A stretch of 64,000 nucleotides of DNA from Tenacibaculum finnmarkense (GTDB lineage: Bacteria; Bacteroidota; Bacteroidia; Flavobacteriales; Flavobacteriaceae). The position numbers were made by a program, and so were the translations under genes. Within the stretch, counting starts at the first letter, position 1, and every line of letters begins with the position of its first letter. Positions 1 through 8,975 of the stretch are shown here, one piece after another. Where the stretch lies: positions 124,001 through 188,000 of the forward strand of contig NZ_OENA01000038.1 in the NCBI RefSeq assembly GCF_900239185.1, in the 5' to 3' direction. The notes below the pieces were generated by a model, which was not told the DNA's origin, ran no database searches, and saw only the letters and a list, made by a program, of their open reading frames with translations.

Positions 1-525
1 GGTGCTGATGACAACGCTTCAGGGGTTGCAGCATTACTAGGATTTGCAGAATATTTCAAAAAAAATCCACCGAAACACAACGTTATACTAGCTGCTTTTG
101 ATGGTGAAGAACTTGGCTTAAAAGGGGCATATCATTATGTAAAAAACCCTGTAATTTCTTTAGATAAAATAGTATTGAACTTAAATTTCGATATGATTTC
201 GAGAAGTGACACTAAAGAATTATATGCTGTAGGAACACGTTATACTCCTGTGTTAAAACAAACAATAACATCATTAAATAAAGTTGGAGAAGTTGAATTA
301 CTTATAGGGCATGAAGGTTTAGATAGCTTAGAAAATTGGACAAATTCAAGCGATCACGCAGCATTTTATAAAAAGGAAATTCCGTTTATATATTTTGGAG
401 TTCCTGACCATAAAGATTATCATAAAGCTACAGATACTTATGATAAAATAAATCAACAATTTACTTTAGAGGCTATTCAAACAGTCATCAGTGTTTTTGC
501 AAAATTAGATGCTAAAGAATTGTAA
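1..525 (+). CDS. M28 family zinc aminopeptidase, C-terminal part
   Basis: The 5' part lies before the window; the reading frame is open from base 1 to a TAA at 523-525. The visible part begins at GADDNASGV, whose Asp bridges the two zinc ions in M28 peptidases, followed by DGEELGLKGA, which carries the catalytic Glu and a zinc-binding Glu. NFDMIS and the final YHKATDTYDKI give the remaining ligands, including the last His. Family members are exported or periplasmic aminopeptidases acting on peptides or transferrin-receptor-like substrates; the substrate here cannot be told. The gene ends just before a bidirectional terminator shared with the convergent nuclease gene. I am confident of the family. 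The N-terminus, and therefore any signal peptide, is not visible. Confidence 0.93.
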   Translation, partial: GADDNASGVAALLGFAEYFKKNPPKHNVILAAFDGEELGLKGAYHYVKNPVISLDKIVLNLNFDMISRSDTKELYAVGTRYTPVLKQTITSLNKVGEVELLIGHEGLDSLENWTNSSDHAAFYKKEIPFIYFGVPDHKDYHKATDTYDKINQQFTLEAIQTVISVFAKLDAKEL

Positions 526-556
526 AATAATTTCTAAATAGCTTTATTTTTAAGCT

Positions 557-597
557 AAAAAAAAGCCTATTGATTTTAAATCAATAGGCTTTTTTAA
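557..597. terminator. Bidirectional rho-independent terminator
   Basis: A 13-bp perfect stem (AGCCTATTGATTT at 564-576 against 578-590) is flanked by an A-run on the left and a T-run on the right. It can therefore stop transcription both from the M28 peptidase on the plus strand and from the nuclease on the minus strand. Confidence 0.9.
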
Positions 598-610
598 AAT
601 TTTCAGATAC

Positions 611-1978
611 TTACTTCCAAGTATTGCTAGCACTAGCTCCACCCCAAGTTAGGGTAACTAAATATGGGTTGTCAATAAAAGGATTTCTATTTCCTTGTAC
701 TTTTGCAATAGTGTTATTTCGTTGTTTTTCGAAATCAGAAACAGGATCTTCTTTGTTCCATTTTAAGAATAATTCTTTCGAACCAACTTTATCAAAAGTT
801 TCGCCATATCTAGCGTTTAGGTAAAAAACCATTCTGGCAACATCTCCTTTCCACTGATCACCAGGATACCAAGCATTATTATCTTTCTTAGCAACACCAC
901 TTCCGTCAATAAATGGAAGGTTTGATCTTCTAGTGTTTACTTTATCATCACACGATCTTAAATGGTGTAAATCGGTTCTTGATATCGCATGATTTGCAGA
1001 AGCAAGTTTTGATTGTGGATATATATGCTCTGTATTGTAGGTTTGTGTTTGATGAGCATTAGAACCAGAAGTATATTCTCTTCTGTCTCTACTTTCACCA
1101 GTGTACATTAATACTACATTGGCTGTGTTGTTTAAATCTTCATCCGCATTGTATAAATATTTATGTCTGTCGGTATATTTTAAGATGTTTGAATGCGATC
1201 TTTTTAATAAATCTTTCAGCGCTTCATAATTACTTTGCGTATCGTTTACAAAAGAAACACCGCTATAATAAGCTGCTAATTCCGCAGGAATATTAAAAGC
1301 AATTGCCTTTATAACATGTACCGTAATTGTTGCGGTAGCACACGAATTTGTAGGGTCGTTATCACAAATAGTGTAGGTAAAGGTATCTTTCCCTAAAAAG
1401 TCAGCTAAAGGAGTATAGCTAATTGTTCCATCGGCATTTAAAACGACTGTTGCATTTGAAGCCTCTGTATTTATTGATTCAATTTTAGCACCATCAATTA
1501 GCACATCGTTATCAAGGTAACTACTAATTATAAGCGCTGAATTAATTCCTGTATTATAAATATCATCGACAGCCTGGGGAGTTCCTTTGTCAGAAACGCT
1601 AATGCTTACAGTTGCTGTTTCACAAATATCAGGGGTATCTTTGCTACAAATTGTGTAGGTAAAAGTATCTGTTCCTGAAAAGTTTTTAGCAGGAGTATAG
1701 GTGTAAAGTTCACGTTCTCTTTCTATGCTTCCGTTGTTTGTTGTTTTTGCATCAAAAGTAACAGTAATACTACCTCTAGATGAATATTCATCATTCGATA
1801 AAAAACTTGGTAATTCAATAACGGTGTTTTCAATAGCTTTAAAAGCATCGTCTTTTGCTACTATTTTATCCGCCTGAACAGGTATTGGTTCTGGTTTTAT
1901 AATATCTTCTGTGTTTCCGCCACAGTTTATAAGAAATAAGGTTGCAAACCCTAATAATAATACTCTTTTCATCATCAT
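611..1978 (-). CDS. Endonuclease I family lipoprotein with two Ig/cadherin-like domains
   Basis: A 455-residue exported nuclease. The N-terminus has a signal peptide ending in a lipobox-like LINC (Cys19), so it is probably outer-membrane anchored. Residues about 40-225 hold two tandem bacterial Ig/cadherin-like domains, each with a DTFTYTIC strand motif (the second DTFTYTICDND). The C-terminal half is an endonuclease I (Pfam Endonuclease_1, BsnA-like) domain with EHIYPQS, the metal-site DLHHLRS and NTRRSNLPF. Family members cut DNA or RNA outside the cell, suggesting a nutrient-scavenging role. Three consecutive ATG codons open the gene and the first is used here. There is no obvious type IX secretion C-terminal domain. 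The gene stands alone with its own terminator. Confidence 0.9.
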   Translation of the reverse strand: MMMKRVLLLGFATLFLINCGGNTEDIIKPEPIPVQADKIVAKDDAFKAIENTVIELPSFLSNDEYSSRGSITVTFDAKTTNNGSIERERELYTYTPAKNFSGTDTFTYTICSKDTPDICETATVSISVSDKGTPQAVDDIYNTGINSALIISSYLDNDVLIDGAKIESINTEASNATVVLNADGTISYTPLADFLGKDTFTYTICDNDPTNSCATATITVHVIKAIAFNIPAELAAYYSGVSFVNDTQSNYEALKDLLKRSHSNILKYTDRHKYLYNADEDLNNTANVVLMYTGESRDRREYTSGSNAHQTQTYNTEHIYPQSKLASANHAISRTDLHHLRSCDDKVNTRRSNLPFIDGSGVAKKDNNAWYPGDQWKGDVARMVFYLNARYGETFDKVGSKELFLKWNKEDPVSDFEKQRNNTIAKVQGNRNPFIDNPYLVTLTWGGASASNTWK

Positions 1979-2012
1979 GTTAATCGTTGTTAATAATTGT
2001 TAATGGTTGTTG

Positions 2013-2621
2013 TTAAATAATTTTATCGTGTACTTTTGTGGGCGTATGATCATTCCAAACTGTTAAAATATCAGTAGCTACACTAGCGCCGCTACCAGCT
2101 GCAATTGCAAACTGACTGCGCCAACCCGCTAAGGTTCCGCAAACATATAATCCTTGTTTTATTAAATGATTAAAATTACGAAGCTGTATGCGATCTTTCA
2201 TCACATTTGCCCTGATATGTCGTTCAACATACTGCTCTAAACCTGCTATTTCAAAAGGTTTTGAATAATTTAAAGCGATGACCACTTTTTTGCTGAGGTA
2301 TTCTTGTTTATTTGTACTAATTTTATATCCGTTTTCATCATCTAAAACAGCCAATACCTTTTCGTTTTCAATTTGAATTACGTTAGGATATTGCGCTTTT
2401 AACTGCGCTTTTCCTTCAATTAAAATATCTTTACCTAATTTTCCTTCAGGCAATCCTAATACGTTATTAAATAAAGCATCTTGTAAATGAGATGCTTTTT
2501 GATGTAGTAAAATTCCTATTTTTTTATCTTTTGCGTAGGCTTTTTTATGTGCTGATCCTAAAACCAATGCACACTGCATACCCGAAACGCCTCCTCCAAT
2601 AACTAATACGTCAAAAATCAT
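2013..2621 (-). CDS. Short thioredoxin-reductase-like FAD-dependent oxidoreductase
   Basis: A 202-residue flavoprotein of the NAD(P)/FAD-dependent oxidoreductase superfamily. The N-terminal VLVIGGGVSGMQ is the FAD dinucleotide-binding fold, and the C-terminal YVCGTLAGWRSQFAIAAGSG is the second FAD-contact motif seen in thioredoxin reductases. The protein is about two thirds of normal TrxR length. It lacks the inserted NADPH domain and has no CxxC redox pair, so it cannot be a standard thioredoxin reductase. Its electron donor and substrate are unknown. The start directly abuts the stop of marC upstream (2622), which indicates co-transcription. Confidence 0.8.
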   Translation of the reverse strand: MIFDVLVIGGGVSGMQCALVLGSAHKKAYAKDKKIGILLHQKASHLQDALFNNVLGLPEGKLGKDILIEGKAQLKAQYPNVIQIENEKVLAVLDDENGYKISTNKQEYLSKKVVIALNYSKPFEIAGLEQYVERHIRANVMKDRIQLRNFNHLIKQGLYVCGTLAGWRSQFAIAAGSGASVATDILTVWNDHTPTKVHDKII

Positions 2622-3206
2622 TTATGCTAATAATACTTTAATGTTTTCGGCAAATAATCGAACAGCAATTGCTAATAAAATTACTCCAAAAACCTTTCTA
2701 ATAATTTTAATTCCGTTGTTTCCTATAAATTTTTCAATTTTTGGAGATGTTTTCAATACAACATAGATAACCAATACGTTTAATAAAACAGCAATAATTA
2801 TATTTGATATATGAAATTCGGCACGTAAAGATAAAAGAGTTGTTAAACTTCCTGGCCCTGCAATTAATGGAAATGCAAGCGGAAAAACAGTCGCTGTTAA
2901 AGTTTCTTCGTCTTCATCATCTTTATATAAGGTAATTCCTAAAATCATTTCTAAGGCGATAAAAAATAAAATAAATGCCCCTGCAACAGCAAAAGAATGT
3001 ACATCAACACCAATTAAGCCCAATAATTGTTTACCAACAAATAAAAATAAAATCATTATAAAACCAGCAATAACGGATGCTTTTTCTGATTGTATATGCC
3101 CTACTTTTTTACGCAGGTCAATAATAATAGGGATATTTCCAATAATATCAATTACCGCAAACAGTACCATAAAGGCAGTTAAAATTTCTTTGAAGTTAAA
3201 ATTCAT
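2622..3206 (-). CDS. MarC family integral membrane protein
   Basis: A 194-residue protein with about six hydrophobic helices and the MarC/UPF0056 pattern: an N-terminal AVIDIIGNIPI, a central LAFPLIAGPGSLTT and a charged cytoplasmic loop (KDDEDEET). The family was once linked to multiple antibiotic resistance; that role was not supported and its function remains open. It is first in a two-gene unit with the flavoprotein at 2013-2621 and is transcribed divergently from the DUF3109 gene. A TAATTTTG box lies on the minus strand 20 bp upstream. Confidence 0.9.
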   Translation of the reverse strand: MNFNFKEILTAFMVLFAVIDIIGNIPIIIDLRKKVGHIQSEKASVIAGFIMILFLFVGKQLLGLIGVDVHSFAVAGAFILFFIALEMILGITLYKDDEDEETLTATVFPLAFPLIAGPGSLTTLLSLRAEFHISNIIIAVLLNVLVIYVVLKTSPKIEKFIGNNGIKIIRKVFGVILLAIAVRLFAENIKVLLA

Positions 3207-3226
3207 AATATTTTGTTTTTCAGGCG

Positions 3227-3234
3227 CAAAATTA
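3227..3234 (-). promoter_or_regulatory. -7 box of the marC promoter
   Basis: TAATTTTG on the minus strand fits the Bacteroidota TAnnTTTG consensus and lies 20 bp before the marC start. No clear -33 TTG was found. Confidence 0.4.
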
Positions 3235-3257
3235 TATAAAGTAATGTTACAATCTAG

Positions 3258-3265
3258 TATTTTTG
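3258..3265 (+). promoter_or_regulatory. -7 box of the DUF3109 gene promoter
   Basis: TATTTTTG fits TAnnTTTG, with the start codon 51 bp downstream. A small inverted repeat (GAAGTTA 3282-3288, TAACTTC 3293-3299) sits in the untranslated leader and could be a protein site. Confidence 0.45.
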
Positions 3266-3316
3266 CAGCTAAATTTTATGTGAAGTTATTGTTAACTTCC
3301 AACTTAAACTATTTTT

Positions 3317-3913
3317 ATGTTCCAATTAGGAAAAACGCTGGTATCCGAAAGTATTATAGATACTGACTTTGTTTGTAATATTGCTTCGTGTAAAGGTGCT
3401 TGTTGTATTGATGGAGATGCTGGTGCGCCATTAGAAGATGAAGAAACCAAGATTTTAGAAGATATTTATCCTCAAATTAAACCATTTCTTCGCCAAGAAG
3501 GAATTGATGCAATTGAAAAACAAGGTACGTGGGTTACTGGTGATTTTGGCGAAGCAGAAACGCCTTTAATCAACGGTGCCGATTGTGCGTATGTTATTTT
3601 TGATGATAAAAATACTGCTTTATGTGCTATTGAAGAAGCGTATAACCAAGGAATTGTAACTTGGAAAAAACCTGTTTCTTGTCATTTATACCCTGTTCGA
3701 ATTAAGCAATACAGTGAATTTTCGGCAGTAAATTATGATAAATGGGATATTTGTGATGACGCTTGTTCTTTAGGAAAAGAATTACAAGTGCCTGTTTATA
3801 AGTTTGTAAAACAAGCCTTAGTTAGAAAATTTGGGCAAAACTGGTATGACGAATTAGAAGAAGTAGCCGAAAAAAGAATAAAGGAGCAAGAGAGTAAAAG
3901 AGTAAAAGAATAA
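3317..3913 (+). CDS. DUF3109 family cysteine-rich protein
   Basis: A 198-residue cytosolic protein of the DUF3109 family, related to the YkgJ/CxxCxxCC metal-binding group. The cysteines cluster at CNIASCKGACC (residues 20-30) and recur in GADCAYVIF, ALCAIEEA, VSCHLYPVRI and WDICDDACSLG, in keeping with iron-sulfur or zinc binding. The function is not established. The C-terminus is a charged Lys/Glu-rich helix. It is monocistronic, running from its own promoter to the hairpin at 3951-3979. Confidence 0.88.
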   Translation: MFQLGKTLVSESIIDTDFVCNIASCKGACCIDGDAGAPLEDEETKILEDIYPQIKPFLRQEGIDAIEKQGTWVTGDFGEAETPLINGADCAYVIFDDKNTALCAIEEAYNQGIVTWKKPVSCHLYPVRIKQYSEFSAVNYDKWDICDDACSLGKELQVPVYKFVKQALVRKFGQNWYDELEEVAEKRIKEQESKRVKE

Positions 3914-3950
3914 TAGAAAAAGAGAATAAGAGTGTAATTGTTTTTTAATA

Positions 3951-3979
3951 AAAAACGACGCTATTTCAGCGTCGTTTTT
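3951..3979. terminator. Bidirectional rho-independent terminator
   Basis: A 12-bp perfect stem AAAAACGACGCT / AGCGTCGTTTTT with a 5-nt loop lies between convergent genes (DUF3109 plus strand, M1 peptidase minus strand) and has T-runs in both directions. Confidence 0.92.
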
Positions 3980-4012
3980 AGTTTTTATTGATTTTAAAAT
4001 ACTTTTATGCGG

Positions 4013-5887
4013 TTATTTTACGCTAAAGCTGTCATTATCTACATTAATATCCGCCATTAATTTTGAAGGATTAATTTCTACTGATTTTACTATTTTAGAC
4101 GCAGTAAAACTATAGGTTGGATGTGCAAAAGTCCAATCTTCAATAACGGTTGCTGTTGTTGGCTTTTCGCCACGCATCATACGTAAAGGAATGTTAAAAG
4201 ATTCTTTTGATCCATCAGTATAAACAACCAAAACATCAATAGGCATTGGCATTTTACCAATTCTCTCTAAGGTAATTTCTTTTCCTTTTACCGATTTTAC
4301 ACCATAATCAATCGTATGTGTGGTTTGTGTCCATTCGTTTAAAAACCAATCTAAATGAATTTCTGAAACTTTTTCAGCCGTTCTTTTAATATCGTTTGGT
4401 GCAGGATGTTTAAAAGAAAAATCAGTAAAATATTTCTTTAAAGTCTTTGCCGTATTTTCTTTTCCGATGATATATTCTAAATGCGTTAAGAAAATATTTC
4501 CTTTCGAATAACTTCCCATTCCGTACGCCATATTTGTATGAAAACGATCGGCATGTGTCGATAGCGATTCTTCTAACTTATTTTTTACTACATAATTGTA
4601 ATATCTGTAAGAACCAGTATGTGGGTTTTCATCATTTTTACCAGAGATAACATTTTCTGCTTTATTTGAAATATAGGTCGTAAAACCTTCATCCATCCAA
4701 GAATGTTTCGTTTCATTAGATGCTAATAAAAACTGAAACCAAGTATGTGCTAATTCATGCGCTGTAACGCCAAATAAGCTTCCCCATTTACGTTTTCCTG
4801 TAATTAAAGTACTCATTGCGTACTCCATTCCACCATCACCACCTTGAATAACTGAATATTGTTTGTAAGGATATTGCCCAATATGCTTGCTGAAATACGT
4901 CATTAATTCCGCCGTTTTAGGCTGTAATTTTTTCCAGTTTTTTCTAAAATGACTAGGTAAATCATTTTTATATAAAAAATGCAAATCGATACCATTTTTC
5001 ATGGTATAGATATCGTGGGTGTAGTTAGGATCGGCTGCCCAAGTAAAATCGTGCACATTTGGTGCGGTAAATTTCCAAGTTAATTTTTGAGTTGATGGAA
5101 TTTTTAAAGCTGATTTTTTACTTTCATATCCATGCCCAACTTCCTGCGGATTTTGAAGATATCCAGTTCCTCCAACCGTATAATCTTTATCGATATGAAG
5201 TGTTACATTAAAATCACCCCAAACACCGTGAAATTCACGTCCTAAATACGGAGGTGTGTGCCATCCTTCGAAATCATATTCAGCCATTTTAGGGTACCAT
5301 TGCGCCATTGATAATGCCACACCTTCTTCACTATTTCTTCCTGAACGACGGATTTGTGCAGGTACTTGTGCATCAAAAATCATATCAAAAGTTACGCTTT
5401 CACCAGGTAAAATTTCCTTGTTTAAAGTAACCTCTAAAATAGTTCCAACAGTTTGATGTTTTACTATTGTTCCGTTTTGTTTTAAAGAGTTTACTTTGAT
5501 GTATCCAATTTCTGTAGGCGATAATTTACTAATTCTATTTCCGACTCTTTTATCAGGATCTTTAATATTTTGTGAACGCACATCCATTTGAGAATTTGGC
5601 TGAAAGGCATTAAAATACAAATGATAAAACACCTTATTTAACTTATCGGGCGAATTATTAGTGTACACTAATTGCTGAATTCCTTTATATTGAAAGGTTT
5701 TTACATCCATATCAATATCCATATTATAAGCAACATGTTGTTGCCAATAATTTTGACTTACAGGCGTATTTGCTGTTTTAGCGATGTTGTTTTTAATAGA
5801 TTTTTTTACTTCATTATTTGTTGTTGAGCTTGTAGAGGCACAAGAAATCATCGACAATAATGAAAGTCCTAAGATTATTTTTTTCAT
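4013..5887 (-). CDS. M1 family zinc metallopeptidase lipoprotein
   Basis: A 624-residue exported aminopeptidase. The signal peptide ends at Cys16 (SMISC), predicting a lipoprotein. An N-terminal beta-sheet domain is followed by the gluzincin catalytic domain: GGMEYA (353-357, the M1 exopeptidase GxMEN-like motif) and HELAH (377-381), with the third zinc ligand Glu400 in SWMDE, exactly the expected spacing. GGMEYA replaces the usual GAMEN, as in other Bacteroidota M1 proteins. It probably trims peptides in the periplasm or at the cell surface. The start lies 1 bp after the stop of the small membrane protein gene upstream, so the two are likely co-transcribed. Confidence 0.93.
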   Translation of the reverse strand: MKKIILGLSLLSMISCASTSSTTNNEVKKSIKNNIAKTANTPVSQNYWQQHVAYNMDIDMDVKTFQYKGIQQLVYTNNSPDKLNKVFYHLYFNAFQPNSQMDVRSQNIKDPDKRVGNRISKLSPTEIGYIKVNSLKQNGTIVKHQTVGTILEVTLNKEILPGESVTFDMIFDAQVPAQIRRSGRNSEEGVALSMAQWYPKMAEYDFEGWHTPPYLGREFHGVWGDFNVTLHIDKDYTVGGTGYLQNPQEVGHGYESKKSALKIPSTQKLTWKFTAPNVHDFTWAADPNYTHDIYTMKNGIDLHFLYKNDLPSHFRKNWKKLQPKTAELMTYFSKHIGQYPYKQYSVIQGGDGGMEYAMSTLITGKRKWGSLFGVTAHELAHTWFQFLLASNETKHSWMDEGFTTYISNKAENVISGKNDENPHTGSYRYYNYVVKNKLEESLSTHADRFHTNMAYGMGSYSKGNIFLTHLEYIIGKENTAKTLKKYFTDFSFKHPAPNDIKRTAEKVSEIHLDWFLNEWTQTTHTIDYGVKSVKGKEITLERIGKMPMPIDVLVVYTDGSKESFNIPLRMMRGEKPTTATVIEDWTFAHPTYSFTASKIVKSVEINPSKLMADINVDNDSFSVK

Positions 5888-5888
5888 A

Positions 5889-6293
5889 TTAAATTGATTT
5901 AATACCTATTGCTGTTAGGGTCTTTTTTAAGCTTTTTAACTCGGTTTGATTTTTCAATTTTGAAAAACTTCTTGTTTTGCCATTTTTTAACTTTAAAGCA
6001 ATACGTTCTATTCCTGAATTTTCTTTGATTTCTAATCCTTCAATTTCAGTAAGTTTATACGTTTTTTTCCAAGATTTTTTAAGGAGATAAAAAAGCACTG
6101 CAACAAGCGATCCGAAGCCAAGTAATGCCATAAAAATAAAGAGCATTTCATTTTTATCAAAAGAAATATAAAATAATTGAACACTCATATTAAGTACATT
6201 TACCAGCATTAAAATAATGATGAGCCACGAATTTGAAGGAACGTCATCTTTAATGGTTATCTGCTGTGTTTCTTTATTAAACGCTAACTGCAT
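5889..6293 (-). CDS. Small two-helix membrane protein, unknown function
   Basis: A 134-residue protein with two transmembrane segments (about residues 21-43 and 48-70). The soluble C-terminal half (TYKLTEIEGLEIKEN, then a basic helix) resembles small bacterial PH-like domains, but I do not assign a family. A longer frame exists from a TTG at 6341, but its extra 16 codons would be read out of the terminator hairpin of the upstream subtilase gene. The ATG at 6293 (MQLAFNKETQ) is therefore the more credible start. It precedes the M1 peptidase gene by 1 bp. Confidence 0.75.
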   Translation of the reverse strand: MQLAFNKETQQITIKDDVPSNSWLIIILMLVNVLNMSVQLFYISFDKNEMLFIFMALLGFGSLVAVLFYLLKKSWKKTYKLTEIEGLEIKENSGIERIALKLKNGKTRSFSKLKNQTELKSLKKTLTAIGIKSI

Positions 6294-6312
6294 AGGTTGT
6301 TTTAATAACACA

Positions 6313-6351
6313 AAAAAGAGCATTAAAACTTTAAAAATCAATGCTCTTTTT
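6313..6351 (-). terminator. Terminator of the subtilase gene
   Basis: A 12-bp perfect stem AAAAAGAGCATT (6313-6324) / AATGCTCTTTTT (6340-6351) with a 15-nt loop, ending in a T-run on the minus strand just after the subtilase stop. Confidence 0.85.
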
Positions 6352-6370
6352 GTTATTTATATTTTATTAA

Positions 6371-8011
6371 TTATTTTTTTCCGTTCACCATTCTGTCAGC
6401 CATTTTAACAGCATTGTAAGCGTTTACAACACGTCCAGAAACTGATAAATCAGCAAAAGGAACTAAATCTCCTTGAGGATTTTGGCTAGTTTTAGAACCT
6501 GGTTTGGTAACTAATAAATCAATTTTAGTTCCAGAGTTCATTAAAATATGTTTTACTTGGCTAGCTGATAATTCAGGATAATAAGAACGAACTAATGCAG
6601 CAACACCAGCAGCAGCAGGCGATGCCATTGAAGTTCCACTAATTTTCTTATAAGTATTGTCAGGATATGTTGAATTTATTTGTACTCCAGGAGCAAAAAC
6701 ATCTACATTCTTTTTACCGTAGTTAGAAAAACTTGCAGGTAATTCTTTGTTATAATTAGAACTCATTGCTCCTAATGTTAATACATTATCAGAAACTTCG
6801 TTAATTAAATCAGGTGCATCATTTGGGAATGTTTTTTCAACATCGATGTTTTTTCCTGAATTTCCTGCGGCATTTACAATTAATACATCTTTTTTAGCGG
6901 CGTATTTTAAGGCATCGTAAACCCATTCTTTATTTGGAGAAAAATCTTTTCCAAAACTTGTGTTAATAACTTTTGCTCCGTTATCAACAGCGTAACGAAT
7001 TCCTAAAGCAACATCTTTATCATACTCATCTCCGTCTGATACCGAACGAACAGCCATCATTTTTACATTATCAGCAACTCCATTGGTTCCAATATTGTTA
7101 TTACGAGCAGCTCCAATAATACCGGTAACGTGTGTTCCGTGCGATTCTTTCTTTTCAGAATGACCAGTATTGGCATTACCATAACCAGGTTTGTCGTTAA
7201 TATCGTAAGGATTATCACCTACAACTTTACGGTAATCAGCCTTTAAATTATCTTCAGCAATGGTTTTATCTGCGTTCTTTATTCCTTTTTCAAAGTATTC
7301 TTTAGTTTCTTTTAAGTCGGTAAAATAACTTAACATACGTGCTGCAAAACCTTTTGCACGGTTTAAACTTTCATCCGAAGAATTGATTGCTGCAATTTCT
7401 TGCTTTGTATAGGTTGATTTTCCAAAGTATTTGGTTAACGCTTTTTCTGATTCAACAGACATTTTTACAAATTCAGCAGAACGAACTTTTGATTTTTTTG
7501 CACCAGCTATTTTTTCGGCATGTTGTTTTTTTACCTCAGCTAAAGTAGTTGCATCTACTAAAGATGGATTCATTAAAATACGTTCGTACTCTAAGTGTTC
7601 TTTATAAGATTCACCTAAAAAGTTCCATCCGTTAATATCATCAATATAACCGTTTTTATCATCATCGATTCCATTTCCTGCAATTTCGTTGGTGTTTACC
7701 CAAGCTACAGAAGCTAAATCTTCATGTTTTAAATCACTTCCAGAATCAACAACTCCAACAATAACAGTTACATTTTTCTTTCCTTTTAAGAAATCGTACG
7801 CTTTGTTTACACTCATTCCAGGAATGCTGTCTGTTGCTAAATCTAAATGTAGCCAATTGTCTTTTTCATAGGCAGTTAATGCTGCTTTTTTTGCTGAAAT
7901 ATTAACAATATTATTGCTTCCTGTAGGCACTGCAACTTTACTTACCGATGAACAGGCTGTTAATATTGAAATTGCTACTGCCGAATAAAACATTGGTCTT
8001 AAAACTCTCAT
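6371..8011 (-). CDS. S8 family subtilisin-like serine protease, lipoprotein
   Basis: A 546-residue exported serine protease. The signal peptide ends in ILTAC (Cys20), so it is a predicted lipoprotein. The triad is complete: Asp89 in VGVVDSGSD, His291 in SHGTHVTG and Ser461 in GTSMASPAAAG, with oxyanion Asn384 in NAAGNSG. About 200 residues separate the Asp and His, against about 32 in subtilisin. Residues about 110-270 form a charged, mostly helical insert that could be a lid or regulatory segment. The C-terminus ends soon after the catalytic domain, without a type IX sorting domain. It has its own terminator and the MBL-fold gene lies 10 bp upstream, so the two may be co-transcribed. Confidence 0.93.
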   Translation of the reverse strand: MRVLRPMFYSAVAISILTACSSVSKVAVPTGSNNIVNISAKKAALTAYEKDNWLHLDLATDSIPGMSVNKAYDFLKGKKNVTVIVGVVDSGSDLKHEDLASVAWVNTNEIAGNGIDDDKNGYIDDINGWNFLGESYKEHLEYERILMNPSLVDATTLAEVKKQHAEKIAGAKKSKVRSAEFVKMSVESEKALTKYFGKSTYTKQEIAAINSSDESLNRAKGFAARMLSYFTDLKETKEYFEKGIKNADKTIAEDNLKADYRKVVGDNPYDINDKPGYGNANTGHSEKKESHGTHVTGIIGAARNNNIGTNGVADNVKMMAVRSVSDGDEYDKDVALGIRYAVDNGAKVINTSFGKDFSPNKEWVYDALKYAAKKDVLIVNAAGNSGKNIDVEKTFPNDAPDLINEVSDNVLTLGAMSSNYNKELPASFSNYGKKNVDVFAPGVQINSTYPDNTYKKISGTSMASPAAAGVAALVRSYYPELSASQVKHILMNSGTKIDLLVTKPGSKTSQNPQGDLVPFADLSVSGRVVNAYNAVKMADRMVNGKK

Positions 8012-8021
8012 AATTTCTATC

Positions 8022-8876
8022 TTAATTAAATATATCTGTAAATTTATAACTCTCGTTTAAACGAACTCCTTTTTCGGTATGCTTAACGGTAATTAATTCG
8101 TTATGCGCATCGTGTTCTAAAAACAAATAAAAATTTTTATCTGCTGCTTCGTTTAAAAATATTCTTTTTTCTGCTATACTAAGCAAAGGTCGGGTATCGT
8201 AGCCCATTACATAAGGCAAGGGAATGTGCCCTGCTGTTGGTAATAAATCGGCCATAAAAACAACTGTTTTTCCTTGGTATTGAATTTTAGGAAGCATTTG
8301 TTTTTCGGTATGCCCATCCATAAATAAAACATCAAAACCTAGTTGGCTTTGAAAATTTTCAGGCTGTTTGTCAATAAAATTTAACTGCCCGTTTTGTTGA
8401 ATTGGTTGTATGTTTTCTTTTAAAAAAGATGCTTTTTCACGTGCATTAGGTACGGTTGCCCATTGCCAATGCTCTTGATTACTCCATACTTTGGCATTTT
8501 TAAAAGCGGGCATATAGCCTGTTTTATCGTTATTCCATTGAATTACTCCGCCACAATGGTCAAAATGTAAATGTGTTAAAAAAACATCGGTAATATCATC
8601 TCTGTGAAAACCGTGTTTTGCTAAGGAAGTATCTAATGAAAAATCGCCAAAAAGGTAATAGTATCCGAAGAATTTATCGGATTGTTTGTTTCCAACGCCA
8701 GTATCAATTAAAGTTAACCTGTCGCCATCTTTAATAAGCATACAGCGCATACTTAACGAAATTAAGTTATTAGCGTCTGCAGGGTTTGTTTTTTGCCAAA
8801 TAGTTTTAGGAACTACGCCAAACATAGCGCCGCCATCTAATTTAAAATTACCAGTTTCTATTGAAAAAATTTGCAT
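8022..8876 (-). CDS. MBL-fold metallohydrolase
   Basis: A 284-residue metallo-beta-lactamase-fold enzyme with the binuclear zinc motif HLHFDHCGG (His102, His104, Asp106, His107). Later ligands are MDGHTEKQ, the Asp of VVFMADLL and a C-terminal His in FLEHDAH. Length and layout match the AHL-lactonase/glyoxalase-II-like group, but the substrate cannot be predicted. No signal peptide is seen, so it is probably cytosolic. The stop lies 10 bp upstream of the subtilase start and the two probably share a transcript. Family certain; substrate unknown. Confidence 0.88.
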   Translation of the reverse strand: MQIFSIETGNFKLDGGAMFGVVPKTIWQKTNPADANNLISLSMRCMLIKDGDRLTLIDTGVGNKQSDKFFGYYYLFGDFSLDTSLAKHGFHRDDITDVFLTHLHFDHCGGVIQWNNDKTGYMPAFKNAKVWSNQEHWQWATVPNAREKASFLKENIQPIQQNGQLNFIDKQPENFQSQLGFDVLFMDGHTEKQMLPKIQYQGKTVVFMADLLPTAGHIPLPYVMGYDTRPLLSIAEKRIFLNEAADKNFYLFLEHDAHNELITVKHTEKGVRLNESYKFTDIFN

Positions 8877-8925
8877 AGCTACAAAGATGCAGAAATTTAA
8901 CGAAACTTTTTGTTAATGAAAACAA

Positions 8926-8953
8926 AAAAGACGCACTAATTAGTGCGTCTTTT
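8926..8953 (-). terminator. Terminator of the Ppx/GppA-like gene
   Basis: A 13-bp perfect inverted repeat (AAAAGACGCACTA / TAGTGCGTCTTTT) with a 2-nt centre, lying between the Ppx-like gene and the next minus-strand gene. Confidence 0.85.
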
Positions 8954-8975
8954 AGCTATTTTTTATAAAAACACC

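Noticed and set aside
6294..6341. N-terminal 16-codon extension of the small membrane protein
   Set aside because: It starts at TTG and reads through the terminator hairpin of the upstream subtilase gene, so the ATG at 6293 is preferred.
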